Below the pieces are notes generated by a model, which was not told the DNA's origin, made no database searches, and was given only the letters and a program-made list of their open reading frames with translations. From positions 1-39,498 of the forward strand of contig BBZU01000024.1 in the NCBI GenBank assembly GCA_001304995.1: DNA of 39,498 bases, given 5' to 3'. The DNA is from Clostridia bacterium UC5.1-1D10. GTDB taxonomy: Bacteria; Bacillota; Clostridia; Lachnospirales; Anaerotignaceae. The position numbers and the translations under genes are program-made. Of this stretch, positions 30,024 to 38,841 are shown in pieces (the stretch's first letter is position 1; each line of letters opens with the position of its first letter).

Positions 30024-30044
30024 TTGATGGTTCCTCCTTGTTTC

Positions 30045-30401
30045 TTATCCGTCGACACGCACGCCGTCCACAAAAATGTTAACGTCGTCTACGGCCAGTC
30101 CCGTATATTCTTCTACTGAATATTTCACCGTGCTGACGATATTATCCGCAATGGCGGAAATGTTGGTGCCATATTCCACAATGATATGCAGATCAAAGCT
30201 GACTCTGTTGGCATTGACCTGCATCTTGATGCCTTTTGTCAGACTTTCCAGCTTCAAAAGCTGAACCAGTCCATCTTTGACATTCTTGGCAGCCATACCC
30301 ACAATGCCGTAACATTCAATGGCCGCATAGCCTGCAATTCTTGCAATGACTTCATGGTCAATGCTGATTACGCCATATTCGTTTTCCAGTTTCGCTGTCA
30401 T
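30045..30401 (-). CDS. yloU: Asp23/Gls24 family protein (YloU)
   Basis: A 118-residue Asp23-family protein. The family core IDHEVIARIAGYAAIECYGIVGMA and the C-terminal ISAIADNIVSTVKYSVEEYTG plus VDDVNIFVDGVRV are typical. Such proteins are linked to envelope homeostasis. It starts behind GGAGG and lies directly upstream of yloV. The usual divergent rpmB neighbour is not found here; a GntR regulator stands there instead. Confidence 0.93.
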   Translation of the reverse strand: MTAKLENEYGVISIDHEVIARIAGYAAIECYGIVGMAAKNVKDGLVQLLKLESLTKGIKMQVNANRVSFDLHIIVEYGTNISAIADNIVSTVKYSVEEYTGLAVDDVNIFVDGVRVDG

Positions 30402-30474
30402 ATATTACAACCTCCAATCTGTATTTGTTGGAACATATTCATGTTGCTGCAAACTTATTTGCATAGTTGTTTAT

Positions 30475-30480
30475 ATTATA
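30475..30480 (-). promoter_or_regulatory. -10 box of yloU-yloV
   Basis: A consensus TATAAT on the minus strand about 75 bases upstream of yloU. The -35 box is not clear. Confidence 0.5.
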
Positions 30481-30659
30481 CCATCAAACCCTGTTTTTGA
30501 GAAACCTTTTTTACATATTAAGAAATGCGTCTGTTTTTCTTATGTTTTTTACAATAAAAATTACCCTTGCATATACGCTTTCATTCATAGAAAATGTTAT
30601 TTTTTGCAAAAAAAAATGCATAATCTTTTATACAGAGCCTGTTTTTTTCGTTTTTCCAC

Positions 30660-30688
30660 TTGCATTTTTATGGAAAATTTAAGATAAT
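30660..30688 (+). promoter_or_regulatory. Candidate promoter of the GntR regulator
   Basis: TTGCAT (30660-30665), a 17-base spacer and GATAAT (30683-30688), 42 bases upstream of the start codon. Confidence 0.55.
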
Positions 30689-30730
30689 AAAAGACATGCG
30701 AAGAAATTTGAGAAAATGGAGGGCACGAAA

Positions 30731-31360
30731 ATGCCGCAGTTACAACGACTCAGCCTGAAAGCACAGGTTTACGAAATCATCAGACAAAAAATATTGCAGC
30801 AGGAATATGCATTGGGCGAAAAAATCAATATTGATACCGTGGCAGATGAACTGAAGATCAGCAATTCTCCCATTCGAGAAGCTCTGATGATGCTTTCTCA
30901 AGATGGACTGATCGAAATGGTACCAAACAACGGCGCTCGCGTCATTTCCTTTTCCGAAGAAGGTTTTCACGAAATCGCTTCTTCTCTTTATGTAGTTCTT
31001 TATGGTGCCTATGACCTTTGTGTCAGACAGGGAACCATTGATCAGGTTGCCCAGGAAATGGAACATTATCTGTCATTGCAGCAGAAATATTATGACGAAG
31101 GCAATGTTCCCGAAACCGTAAAATATGCGCTGCAGTTCGATAAGTGTATCGTAACAGGAACCAAAAACTCCTATTTGATTTCCATGTATGAACACATCGA
31201 AGATATTTTCTATCTCATGGCACTGCACAGCAACCAGAGAGGCGAAGATGACCGCCACAACAACTTCACAGAACACAAAATGATCCTCAAAAGCATTCAG
31301 GAACATGATGCAGCGGCTCTGCACAAATGGCTTGGGATTCATTACGACAAACATCTGTAA
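30731..31360 (+). CDS. GntR family transcriptional regulator (FadR-like)
   Basis: A 209-residue protein with an N-terminal winged helix-turn-helix (VYEIIRQKILQQEYALGEKI, then DTVADELKISNSPIREALMM, the GntR signature) and an all-helical ligand domain of FCD type. I choose the start at 30731 because GGAGGG lies seven bases upstream; an in-frame ATG 15 bases earlier would overlap that site. It is a single-gene unit ending in a terminator. Its target is not evident from the neighbours. Confidence 0.88.
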   Translation: MPQLQRLSLKAQVYEIIRQKILQQEYALGEKINIDTVADELKISNSPIREALMMLSQDGLIEMVPNNGARVISFSEEGFHEIASSLYVVLYGAYDLCVRQGTIDQVAQEMEHYLSLQQKYYDEGNVPETVKYALQFDKCIVTGTKNSYLISMYEHIEDIFYLMALHSNQRGEDDRHNNFTEHKMILKSIQEHDAAALHKWLGIHYDKHL

Positions 31361-31377
31361 ACCAAAACATATGACCA

Positions 31378-31421
31378 TACAAAAAGGGCATTTCCCATGG
31401 ATGGGAAAACGCCCTTTTTGT
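31378..31421. terminator. Bidirectional terminator between gntR and the DUF4179 gene
   Basis: AAAAAGGGC (31380-31389) pairs with GCCCTTTTT, with an inner TTTCCCAT/ATGGGAAA stem. T runs on both strands suggest use from both sides of the convergent pair. Confidence 0.85.
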
Positions 31422-31458
31422 CATGTGTAATAGGATTTCCTCCCATCACTTCGTTTCT

Positions 31459-32924
31459 TTATTTCACACTTCCCGGTTCTTCCAAAACCAAAGCATAATC
31501 ATCGACAATCCAATAATAAGGATCATACAGCTCCAGTGTCACTGTTTCATTGGTACTGCCCACCAATGTATGAAAACGGAATTTGCCATCCTCGTCTGGA
31601 TAAATTTGCTGGGGATGTCCATCCAGACTGCCCTTTACTTCCATAAATACACCGTAAAGCTGGCGTTTGCCTTCATTAGGCGTGATGGTATAAGTGATTT
31701 CCAGATCTTTTGCTTCCGCAACAATCTCTTCACCGGCTGCATTTTGTCCAGACAACTCGATTCTCTCTCCTTTTACCCTTTCAAATGTGACTGTACCATA
31801 AGGAAATTCCACCGTCTGGTCAAGAGCACGGATAGATTCTGGCATAGGAATTTCCACGGTTTCCCTCTCTTTTCCCACGCCTGTCAAAGGTGACATATGG
31901 AATGTAATAGGAAAATCTTCCGCTGTGCCTTCCAACAACATCCGTCTGCCATTTTCCACTGATTCTTGCCCCCTGTAACGCAGTCTTTCGCCGTCTTTGT
32001 TTGTCACATAAAGCATGTCTTGAAATTTCTCCTGTGTGACGCTGTCAAGGTTTCTGCATCCATAAGGCATAGGCATCAAACGGAACATGAAATCATCATC
32101 AAAATCAGGCAATGTTTCATCAGTGAGCACATAATATTCCAACCAAATGCCCTGCTCTGCCACATCCGCTTTGGCTGTGATTGTAATATCGTTTTGCGTC
32201 TGGCTGGCGCCGATATTTTCCGGCTGTTCTTTACCAGGATTGGCAATCAGACGGAAAGAGAGTGTATTTTCCAGTCCGGCAATATGCACTGTATAAGTTT
32301 GTTCAACATTTTTCACATATCGCTGATAATCTCTCCGATACCGCGTAATCATGTAGGTATCATTTTCATCCTCTGATGTAACCCCTTTACTAGGTGCCGC
32401 CATATCGTGTTCTTTCCCGTCATACTCCATGGTGAGTGCGTACATTTCCTCTAACTTGTCATATTTATCCGGAGAATCATTTTCATATTCCTCTCGTGCC
32501 AATTCTACCAGATTTCCCGTCATTACCACTTCAAAATTGACTTCTTGGTTTTCCGCATACACATTTTTCAGCCGGACATGAATATCATTTTCTTCAAATT
32601 CTCCATTGATGATTTCCGCTTCATAAAAAATATTTTCTTCTTCATCCACATACATGCCTGCCCCCGGCAGATAATAGAACAGCCGCTCAAAAGCCGCCTG
32701 AATCGGTTCTCTGCCCACAACGCCCAACACTGCCACAAGACAGATGATCGCTGCCACAATCTGTTTCTGGCTGAATCGTTTCCGTTCTTTTTTGATTTTT
32801 CCAAGTGTCTGTTTTTCAATTCTTTTTTGGTAACTTCGTCTACTTCCGGTAAAGTTTCCGGCAGGTATTCCGCCAGATCTTTTTCTTCCAGCTGATCCAA
32901 CATTTCTTCCCAATCACGCTTCAT
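31459..32924 (-). CDS. DUF4179-type membrane protein, putative anti-sigma factor, module 1 (one frame disruption)
   Basis: The short N-terminal cytoplasmic part (MKRDWEEMLDQLEEKDLAEY) is followed by a basic stretch, one membrane helix (IVAAIICLVAVLGVVG) and a large extracytoplasmic beta-rich region ending in YWIVDDYALVLEEP. The frame breaks near 32829-32834, where one base appears missing (GTTACC, GTTTACC expected from the paralogue); repaired length is 488. The start at 32924 has GGAGG and lies 11 bases inside the sigma gene, so translation is coupled. I infer an anti-sigma role from topology and pairing. Its paralogue is at 33628-35061. Confidence 0.75.
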
Positions 32925-33450
32925 AACAGACACCTCCTTCCAAGATGGCTTTTACCTTTGCCAAACTGCGCCGTATTTTCTGGTTTACGGTGTTTTCCTG
33001 CAAGCCATAGACTTCGGCAATCTTCTTTGATGGATACCCGAAGTAATATTTCAAAAGCAATATTTTTCCATCTGGATCACCCAAAGCTCGAACCGCATCC
33101 AACAAAATTTGGCGATCTTCCTGCTGTTCCAGTGTATCTGCCGCCGTAATTTCTTCCTGCAAAGGCAAGGTTTCTTTTCCTGCCAGCTTACGCCAACGGT
33201 CAACAGCTTTTCTGCGGGAAAGGACTGCCAAAAATCCCTTGATGCTGCCCCGTTCCAGATCAATGGCTGTATATTGATGATAAAATGCCAGAAATACATC
33301 ACTGACACATTCTTCGATTTCCTCAGCGGAAAAATCCGCCAGTTTCTGTTTGGCGATGTAATAACATAGCCCCGTATATTCTTTCATGACCAGACGCATG
33401 CCGTTTTCCGGATTTTTCTACAAAATTTGCAGCAGTTCCCTGTCATCCAT
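32914..33450 (-). CDS. ECF-like sigma-70 family factor, module 1 (in-frame TAG at codon 11)
   Basis: The region-2 segment is recognised by AEEIEECVSDVFLAFYHQY and region 4 by GYPSKKIAEVYGLQENTVNQ followed by KIRRSLAKVKAIL. It is very similar to the sigma factor of module 2. From the expected start at 33450 (MDDRELLQIL, good GGGGGG site) a TAG at 33418-33420 interrupts the frame where the paralogue reads Arg. Translation could restart at ATG 33399, losing 17 residues, but the ribosome site there is poor. The gene may be damaged or the stop may be a sequencing error. Confidence 0.75.
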
Positions 33451-33517
33451 GACCGTCCCCCCTTTTTCCTAAAAGATCAATAATTTTATCTGCAATCTCA
33501 AGAATCTCTTCTTATTA

Positions 33518-33558
33518 TACTATTCGTATGCGGGCGGAGAAAAGTGACAGAAAATTCC
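33518..33558 (-). promoter_or_regulatory. Bipartite promoter motif of sigma module 1
   Basis: On the minus strand TTTTCTGTCA (33545-33554), an 18-base spacer and CGAATAGTA (33518-33526). The same two blocks with the same spacing occur upstream of module 2. The -10 block ends 68 bases from the start codon. Confidence 0.6.
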
Positions 33559-33627
33559 TATTTTCTATTTTCAAAAAAAGACGCCGCATTCCTTTATTTT
33601 CAGAAGAATACAGCGCCTTTGTATAAT

Positions 33628-35061
33628 CTATTTAGTTTCTTTTGGTTCTTCCAGTACCAATGTATAATTATCTACAATCCAATAATAAGGATCATACAAT
33701 TCCAGCGTGATTTCTTTCGTTTCCGCAGAGATATTGGCAGTAAAATGATAAGTCCCGTCTTCTTCCGGGAATATGGTCAATTCATTCGATCCCTTTCGTA
33801 TTGCTTCCTGTACCTGCATGAACACACCATACATTTTCCGTTTTCCTTCTTTGGGCTGGATACGATAAATGATTTCCATCTCTTTGATACTTTCTCTATG
33901 AGTAGGATGTATCTGAGCCTGTTCCAATGTCACCATGCCATAAGGGAAGTCAATGGTTTTCTCCAATTTTTCACTGGTTACCGGTACAGGAATTTTCAAT
34001 GTTTCTCTTTCCTCTCCAATACCCGTAAGGGCAGCCTGATAAAATGTCAAAGGAAAATCTTCTGCTGTGCCTTCATAAAGAATTCGCTCACCGTTTTCCA
34101 CATCATCCCGGAAATAAAGATCCTTAGGATACAGAATTTCTCCTTTGCAGTTCTTCAAATATCTTTGCTGATAATATTCCGCTTCAGGCACATCATCCCA
34201 CCGAAAATAACCATAGGGTATGGTAATCATGGAAAATCTATGTTCCGTATCTGTTTCTGCCACTGTTTCATCACTCAAGACATAATATTCAAACCAGATG
34301 CCTTCATCGGTTACTTCCGCACCAGCTGTGACTGTAATGCCATTCTTTGTCTGGCTGGCACCGATATTTTCCGGCTGAACCATACCAGTGTCTGGCACCA
34401 ATGTGAAAGATAATACAGAATCAAAGCCAGCAATATGAACCTCATAAGTCTTGGCAGGATTTTCCACCTGAACTTCATATCCCATGGAAAACTGCGGTAC
34501 CTGTTCCTCTTCTGTTATCCAAGATGACTTCTTTGCAACAAGTGTCTGTTCTGTCCCGCCATAAAAAAGTACCGTCTGGTATCTTTCTTTCAGAAAAACA
34601 TCCGGACTGTTTTCCATCTGTTCTTCCAAAATACCTTCACTCAAATCGTCTCCATGGAGTTCCACTTCCAGTTTCACCATCTGATTTTCACCATAGACAT
34701 TTTTCAAACGCACCTGCACACCATTTTCCTCAAAATGATCTATCACCATTTCCGCCCGATACATGGTATTTTCTGTATCATTGGTATAGATTCCAGCCCC
34801 CGGCAAATAATGGAATAATTTTTCAAAAGCCGCCTGAATGGGTTCTCTGCCCACAATACCCAAAATTGCTACCAGGCAAATCACCGCCGCCGCAATCTGC
34901 TTTCGGTTTATACGGCTTCGTTCTTTCCGAATCCTTCGTAATGTCTGTTTTTCAATTCTCTGATAGATGGCATCATCCATGTCCGGCAGACATTCCGGCA
35001 GGAAATGCGCCAATTCCTTCTCTTCCCACATGTCCAGTATTTCTTCCCAATCAGCCTTCAT
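33628..35061 (-). CDS. DUF4179-type membrane protein, putative anti-sigma factor, module 2
   Basis: A 477-residue intact paralogue of the module 1 protein: N-terminal MKADWEEILDMWEEKELAHF, a basic stretch, a membrane helix (IAAAVICLVAILGIVG), then REPIQAAFEKLFHYLPGAGI and a long extracytoplasmic region ending DNYTLVLEEPKETK. The start at 35061 has GGAGG and overlaps the sigma gene by 11 bases, exactly as in module 1. It has no recognisable catalytic motif. An anti-sigma role is inferred from the pairing. Confidence 0.8.
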   Translation of the reverse strand: MKADWEEILDMWEEKELAHFLPECLPDMDDAIYQRIEKQTLRRIRKERSRINRKQIAAAVICLVAILGIVGREPIQAAFEKLFHYLPGAGIYTNDTENTMYRAEMVIDHFEENGVQVRLKNVYGENQMVKLEVELHGDDLSEGILEEQMENSPDVFLKERYQTVLFYGGTEQTLVAKKSSWITEEEQVPQFSMGYEVQVENPAKTYEVHIAGFDSVLSFTLVPDTGMVQPENIGASQTKNGITVTAGAEVTDEGIWFEYYVLSDETVAETDTEHRFSMITIPYGYFRWDDVPEAEYYQQRYLKNCKGEILYPKDLYFRDDVENGERILYEGTAEDFPLTFYQAALTGIGEERETLKIPVPVTSEKLEKTIDFPYGMVTLEQAQIHPTHRESIKEMEIIYRIQPKEGKRKMYGVFMQVQEAIRKGSNELTIFPEEDGTYHFTANISAETKEITLELYDPYYWIVDNYTLVLEEPKETK

Positions 35062-35590
35062 GGAAAGCACCTCCTTCCAGAATTGTTTTTACCTTTGCCA
35101 GACTGCACCGCACTTTCTGGTCTACGGTATTTTCTTTCAACCCAAATATTTCCGCAATCTTCTTTGTGGGATAACCGAAATAATATTTCAGTATCACAAT
35201 CTTTGCATCGGGATCTCCCAGCGCCAGCACCGCATCCAGCAAAATCTTCCGTTCTTCCTGCTGTTCCAAAGAATCCGAAGCCGTGATATTCTCCTGCAAT
35301 GGCAAAGTTTCCTTCCCCGCCAATCTGCGCCAACGGTCAATGGCTTTTCTGCGGGCAAGCACCGAAAGAAATCCTTTGATGCTGCCCCGCTCCAGATCTA
35401 TGGCTGTATATTGATGATAAAACGCCAGAAATACGTCGCTGACACATTCTTCCACTTCCTCCTGCGGAAAATCCAATAATTTTTGTTTCGCGATGTAATA
35501 ACACAAAGCTGCGTATTGTTTCATCACCAAACGTATGCCGTTTTCTGGATTTTGCCGCAAAACTTTTAGCAGTTCTCTATCCTCCATCAT
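35051..35590 (-). CDS. ECF-like sigma-70 family factor, module 2
   Basis: A 179-residue sigma factor. Region 2 lies around QEEVEECVSDVFLAFYHQY and GSIKGFLSVLARRKAIDRWR; region 4 is GYPTKKIAEIFGLKENTVDQ with the helix KVRCSLAKVKTIL. It starts with MMEDRELLKVLRQNPENG. It is intact, in contrast to its module 1 paralogue. The gene overlaps the DUF4179 gene and carries the shared bipartite promoter motif 65 bases upstream. Its regulon beyond the modules is unknown. Confidence 0.85.
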   Translation of the reverse strand: MMEDRELLKVLRQNPENGIRLVMKQYAALCYYIAKQKLLDFPQEEVEECVSDVFLAFYHQYTAIDLERGSIKGFLSVLARRKAIDRWRRLAGKETLPLQENITASDSLEQQEERKILLDAVLALGDPDAKIVILKYYFGYPTKKIAEIFGLKENTVDQKVRCSLAKVKTILEGGAFHEG

Positions 35591-35654
35591 CCTTCCCCCT
35601 TCTTCCTGTATGATAACATCTTCCCTCCATTTCTTCCAAAATCCTGCTACACCC

Positions 35655-35695
35655 TACTATTCGCTAAAAGATAAGTTATTCTGACAATAAAATTC
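35655..35695 (-). promoter_or_regulatory. Bipartite promoter motif of sigma module 2
   Basis: On the minus strand TTTTATTGTCA (35682-35692), an 18-base spacer and CGAATAGTA (35655-35663). The blocks and spacing match those upstream of module 1, suggesting recognition by the encoded sigma factors. Confidence 0.6.
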
Positions 35696-35715
35696 ATTTT
35701 TTTCATGTTATCAGA

Positions 35716-35752
35716 AAAAAGAAAAGCCGGAAGTATTTTTCTTCCGACTTTT
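35716..35752 (-). terminator. Rho-independent terminator after the YD-repeat-like gene
   Basis: CGGAAG pairs with CTTCCG, extended by A/T-rich arms (AAAAG and CTTTTT). On the minus strand it lies just after the stop at 35761. Confidence 0.7.
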
Positions 35753-35760
35753 TCATTGAT

Positions 35761-36621
35761 TCAGCATCCCAAAAAATAGCGAATTTCCCGTTTTCGCGCC
35801 TCTTGTTCATTCTTTTTGGAAATTTCCTCAGGTACCGTATACCATCCATCAAAATAAATGAAAATATCCGTCGAACACATAGGACGGAAATAATCCAGAA
35901 TTTCCAAAAACATTTCCGTAAAGAGGATATCCGTATAAACAGTAACGGACACAGACAAGCCATCCTGGTTTTCTCCACTCCATTTCATAGAAGAAATCTT
36001 CCAAAAATACTTTCCTTCTGCCGGCCCTCGGAAAACCCAAGGTTTCTGCGAATTTTCCCGGCAAACCATACAGGAATAAGTTCCATCCGTTAAATAATAA
36101 CGGATTTTGGGGCCATTTTCTTTTTCAAAGACCAAATAACCACAAAGGCTTTTTCCGTTGCCATATGTAATCTTTCCGACTGATGACATATCCTGTTCCC
36201 ATAACTGATGAAGTTTGGATGGCAAATCCATGGCCTCTGTTTCTGAAAGAGGTTCCATCTCCAATACTTCCCCATCATAAAAAGATGTAATGTCTCTTTC
36301 GGAATGTTTTTTCTTGATACAAGACAGCCCATTGGTTTCATCATACTCAAAATCTGTAATCATCATCGATGGCGTTTTGTGTGGAGGCGTCTGTTTTTCT
36401 GTCAAACGTATTAAGTTACCTTTTTCATCATAGGTAAACCGTTTGCTATATCGATAATCACCTTCTGCAAACCTGCCTATCACATTCCAATATCTTTCAT
36501 AACGCCAAAGGAGTCGCCCAGCAGTGTCGTAAATATTTACAATAACTCCATCCGTAAATACTTTTTTCTCTGTGTTTTTCGGTACTTTCCATGCCAAAAT
36601 CTCTTTTTTCGTCTGTTCCAA
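35761..36621 (-). CDS. Hypothetical protein with YD-repeat-like segments
   Basis: About 286 residues, not assignable to an enzyme family. Segments VIVNIYDTAGRLLWRYERYW and FTYDEKGNLIRLTEKQTPP resemble the YD repeats of RHS-type proteins, but only two are seen. There is no signal peptide or Cys cluster. The first codon at 36621 is a TTG right after a stop, so the true start is uncertain. An ATG at 36653 with AAGGG upstream would join it if one T is missing from TGATTGG near 36620. Function unknown. Confidence 0.55.
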   Translation of the reverse strand: MEQTKKEILAWKVPKNTEKKVFTDGVIVNIYDTAGRLLWRYERYWNVIGRFAEGDYRYSKRFTYDEKGNLIRLTEKQTPPHKTPSMMITDFEYDETNGLSCIKKKHSERDITSFYDGEVLEMEPLSETEAMDLPSKLHQLWEQDMSSVGKITYGNGKSLCGYLVFEKENGPKIRYYLTDGTYSCMVCRENSQKPWVFRGPAEGKYFWKISSMKWSGENQDGLSVSVTVYTDILFTEMFLEILDYFRPMCSTDIFIYFDGWYTVPEEISKKNEQEARKREIRYFLGC

Positions 36622-36673
36622 TCAGACTTTGTCATTGAACGTTTTCTGCTCATCTCTGCCCTTCAACTTTCTG

Positions 36674-37648
36674 TTATTCCAAAATATGTACCAGATCCGC
36701 GGAAATATGAACGGTTTTTGTAGATGCGTCCCAACTGATTTTCCCATTATCCCAAAACATCACCATATCCCGCAAAGGCAGGAATACACGTCCGTCTTTG
36801 ATTTCCAGAGGTGTATTTAATATCACTTTATCACCATTTCTCTTGGCTTCTTTTTCTCCGGCAGTCAGACGATAGGTAGTCATACCGCACAGAATCAAAG
36901 CTGTTTTTGACTGTCCGTCCCAAAGCACTTTTTTCTGCACTTCTTCCGGCAGATTTTCCACCAAAGCACGCATGGGAAGCATGGTATATCCTGCGTCATT
37001 GATATACGCAGGAACGTCCAACGGATAGGATTTTCCATTGACCTGCATGGTATCTGCACCAATGGTCACATCTATGGTACATGGCACTTCTTCCACTTCA
37101 TGTTTTAAATCAGGACTAAGGTACAAATAGATCAAGTCCTCTACAAACAATTGATCCTCCTGGTCTGCAAACAGATTATTTTCATACTGGTTTCCGCCCA
37201 ATGCCACCACCGAAATTCCTTGCCCCACTTTTTGGTTTCCTCTATCTTCCAGATAAGTTACTTCCAGCGTAATGGCGTCCTTTGTCAACGGCACTTTAAA
37301 AAACGTTTTGCAAATCTTTCTCATAAACCTACTTTACTTGAAAATTCTCCCATTCCACCAATGAACCTTTGAAATATTCCGAGGTACCCTTTGTCTTCCA
37401 TAGCTCCGTATCCACCATTGCCAGATATAGATTCTTTCCTTGCGCTTCTTTGGGCACAGTCAATTTCGTATATCCAACCAAAATGCTGCGTGCATAAATG
37501 GAATACATCTTTTTGTATGCCGATGCTGTGCCATTTCCGTAAGCCGATTCCCATCTGCCGTTCTGTGCTGGATTACTTGCCCCAAAAGCCGTCACAGAAA
37601 ACGCCATAACTGCCGCAAGAGTCAACGCCATGCATCTTTTTTCATCAT
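36674..37648 (-). CDS. Secreted copper amine oxidase N-like domain protein (disrupted)
   Basis: The C-terminal half contains a copper amine oxidase N-terminal-like domain: VTIGADTMQVNGKSYPLDVP, INDAGYTMLPMRALVENL and KDGRVFLPLRDMVMFW. The upstream part starts at 37648 (ATGATG behind GGTGGGGAAG) and, after one missing A at 37637-37642, gives a signal peptide (MMKKRCMALTLAAVMAFS). A TAG at 37329-37331 and an extra T at 37298-37303 separate both parts. Correcting the indels gives 324 residues with one stop codon. Two separate genes are possible, but the second part would then lack an export signal. The role is unknown; such domains are common in surface proteins of Clostridia. Confidence 0.6.
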
Positions 37649-37703
37649 CTTCCCCACCTTTCCTGTATATTTCCCCTTTCATATTGGTTTGCGCATCAAT
37701 TAA

Positions 37704-38613
37704 TTATACACAAACAACAAGCTGTATCTTACCGTCCAGCTCTATCACTTCTGATTTATCCTTCCACATCAATTTCATCATATCCAAAGGAATGTAAATA
37801 CGCCCGTCTACAATTTCCGGTGTCGCCATAAAATAAAAATTTTTGCCCATTTACGGAAACATAATTTTGCCCAGCTGTAAAGATATATTCTTTTTCATTT
37901 TTGAAAACGTGAAAAGATTTGTCCTTACTATTCCACTGCCATTCCATCCCCCCACGTCTGGAAAATTCCTCTATCCAAAAAACGCCCTGGTATCATATAT
38001 GTTCCGTTTTCCTGACGATATGTAAACATTTTTTGCATCAAAACATCACTTTTTTCCACATATTCCTTTTCTTCAATATTCCATGAAAATGCATGCCATA
38101 CCGCATCCGGCGTGTCTCTCGGCATTATTTTCATAAATGGAATTGTTTTCGCGTTCTTCATATCCTTATTTTCTGATACACGCAGTACCAAATCTGTTTT
38201 TCCTTTAAACCTGTTTTCGGCAGTGACCAATCCATTGTAATTTTGGTCTGCATATCCGTTCCTGTTACAGCAAAGGAATTATCTGATAAATATTCTATTT
38301 CTCCATCTTTTACATCATAAATATCCAAAAAAGATTCTCCGTCAGCAGTCATTGACGGATCAACCGGCACTTCCAAAGCAAAATAAAGTGTTTCGTCTTC
38401 TGCCCCCAATGGCCAGCGAATAATCAACTCTCCCTGCGGAAGACAGCGATATCCCATATGGTGATACTGACTCATATACATGATACGAGTTTTTTCTTCA
38501 TCATTCCCAATGCTGATTTCACCAGTGATGCCAGCACCATTCATTCCCAATGCAACAGATGGAAATGTTAAAGAAGCCAAAATCGTCATTAATAGTACTT
38601 TTTTCATAAACAC
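37704..38613 (-). CDS. Secreted protein with copper amine oxidase N-like C terminus (three frame disruptions)
   Basis: It begins with a clear signal peptide (MFMKKVLLMTILASLTFPSV, cleavage near ALG). Three breaks follow: one T missing at 38207-38209, one extra G at 37948-37953 and one extra T at 37835-37839. The repaired 302 residues join an extracytoplasmic region to a C terminus reading YFMATPEIVDGRIYIPLDMM, a copper amine oxidase N-like pattern. It is similar in layout to the next gene downstream on the minus strand. It has no catalytic motif I can name. Confidence 0.6.
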
Positions 38614-38701
38614 ACCCCCTATTTCTAATCATATTCTAACAAAGAATATAGGCTTATTCCATTACAGGGATGTGACAAATTTTTCAATATTCTTAAAAAC
38701 A

Positions 38702-38732
38702 AAAAAAAGAGCCTGATAATCAGACTCTTTTA
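38702..38732 (-). terminator. Rho-independent terminator of the tRNA array
   Basis: On the minus strand AAAGAG-T-CTGAT pairs with ATCAG-G-CTCTTT and a run of nine T follows. It lies two bases after the last tRNA-Gln. Confidence 0.85.
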
Positions 38733-38733
38733 A

Positions 38734-38805
38734 CTAGGGTAGCAGGATTCGAACCTGCGAATGACGGAATCAGAATCCGTTGCCTTACCGCTTGGCGATA
38801 CCCCA
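38734..38805 (-). tRNA. tRNA-Gln (anticodon CTG)
   Basis: A 72-base cloverleaf with anticodon stem ACGGA/TCCGT and loop TTCTGAT (CTG). The 3' CCA is not encoded. The acceptor stem has G2 opposite T71. It is identical to the next gene. Confidence 0.9.
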
Positions 38806-38841
38806 TTATGAAATTTTTTAGAGAGTTTTCTTCTCTCGAAA

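Larger units (their letters stand above)
30402..30730. other. AT-rich divergent promoter region
   Basis: No gene is seen. It holds the minus-strand promoter of yloU (TATAAT at 30475-30480) and the plus-strand promoter of the GntR gene (30660-30688). The centre is very A/T-rich. An rpmB gene, expected here by synteny, is absent. Confidence 0.5.

Noticed and set aside
33418-33420. TAG read as pyrrolysine in the sigma gene
   Set aside because: No pyl genes are in the window, the paralogue has Arg there, and the protein is not a known Pyl carrier.
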